Shown: positions 5,124 through 5,150 of the stretch, piece after piece
Numbering within the stretch: the first letter of the stretch is position 1
How the letters are laid out: each line of letters starts with the position of its first letter
NCBI GenBank assembly: GCA_016212295.1
Contig: JACRGO010000129.1
Coordinates: forward strand, 1 to 5,150
Reading direction: 5' to 3'
From: Nitrospinota bacterium
Lineage (GTDB): Bacteria > Nitrospinota > Nitrospinia > JACRGO01
DNA: 5,150 bases
Notes under the pieces: model-generated
The model's input: the letters and a program-made list of their open reading frames with translations, nothing else
The model's database searches: none
Told to the model about the DNA's origin: nothing
Position numbers and translations under genes: made by a program

Positions 5124-5150
5124 ACGCCGTTGACAACTCAAATTTCTGAA

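Larger units (their letters stand above)
4762..5150. other. Gene-free region of mixed repeats upstream of cheB
   Basis: I see no credible gene on either strand in this 389-bp stretch. It holds, in order: two A8 tracts (minus strand) with a short AT-rich gap before cheB, the CACTAAG palindromic repeat, a small hairpin CGCCC-TTC-GGGCG at 4900-4912, a 7-bp tandem array, a weak inverted repeat AAGTAA (4985-4990)/TTACTT (5003-5008), and the right copy of the composite repeat. The cheB promoter should be here or upstream, but I find no convincing -35/-10 pair for it. Confidence 0.8.

Overview
The window is a bacterial chromosomal segment with five genes, all on the minus strand. They read from high to low coordinates as cheB, ribD, ribE, ribBA and a small thioredoxin/glutaredoxin-fold gene. 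The genes are about half G+C and the spacers are AT-rich and full of short repeats. CheB indicates a motile, chemotactic or otherwise MCP-signalling bacterium. The RibBA variant motif (GQTEGSVDL) and the repeat-laden spacers remind me of deltaproteobacterial, Nitrospinota-like or groundwater candidate lineages. That placement is an impression only; no rRNA or other marker is present.

Layout: positions 1-151 hold one copy of a composite repeat, with a 43-bp double-hairpin block next to a conserved 26/27-bp block. It begins exactly at the stop codon of the thioredoxin-like gene (152-496). Then come ribBA (504-1709), ribE (1731-2345), a 94-bp spacer with a candidate promoter, ribD (2440-3543), a 126-bp spacer made largely of two repeat types, and cheB (3670-4761). 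Positions 4762-5150 are noncoding and hold several different repeats, ending in a second, inverted copy of the composite repeat.

Function: RibBA makes both precursors of riboflavin, the pyrimidine from GTP and dihydroxybutanone phosphate from ribulose 5-phosphate. RibD deaminates and reduces the pyrimidine, and RibE carries out the last dismutation to riboflavin. Lumazine synthase (ribH) and FAD synthetase (ribF) are not in the window, and I see no FMN riboswitch. The gene after ribBA, where ribH is often found, is instead a CxxC thioredoxin-fold protein. CheB belongs to chemotaxis and is probably only a physical neighbour.

The most unusual feature is the noncoding DNA. The five-gene block is bracketed by two inverted copies of a roughly 110-130 bp composite repeat whose terminator-like hairpins face outward. 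The spacers also hold arrays of 7-bp motifs of three unrelated sequences, one of them ending 8 bp from the ribD start codon. No transposase, CRISPR array, tRNA or rRNA is visible.
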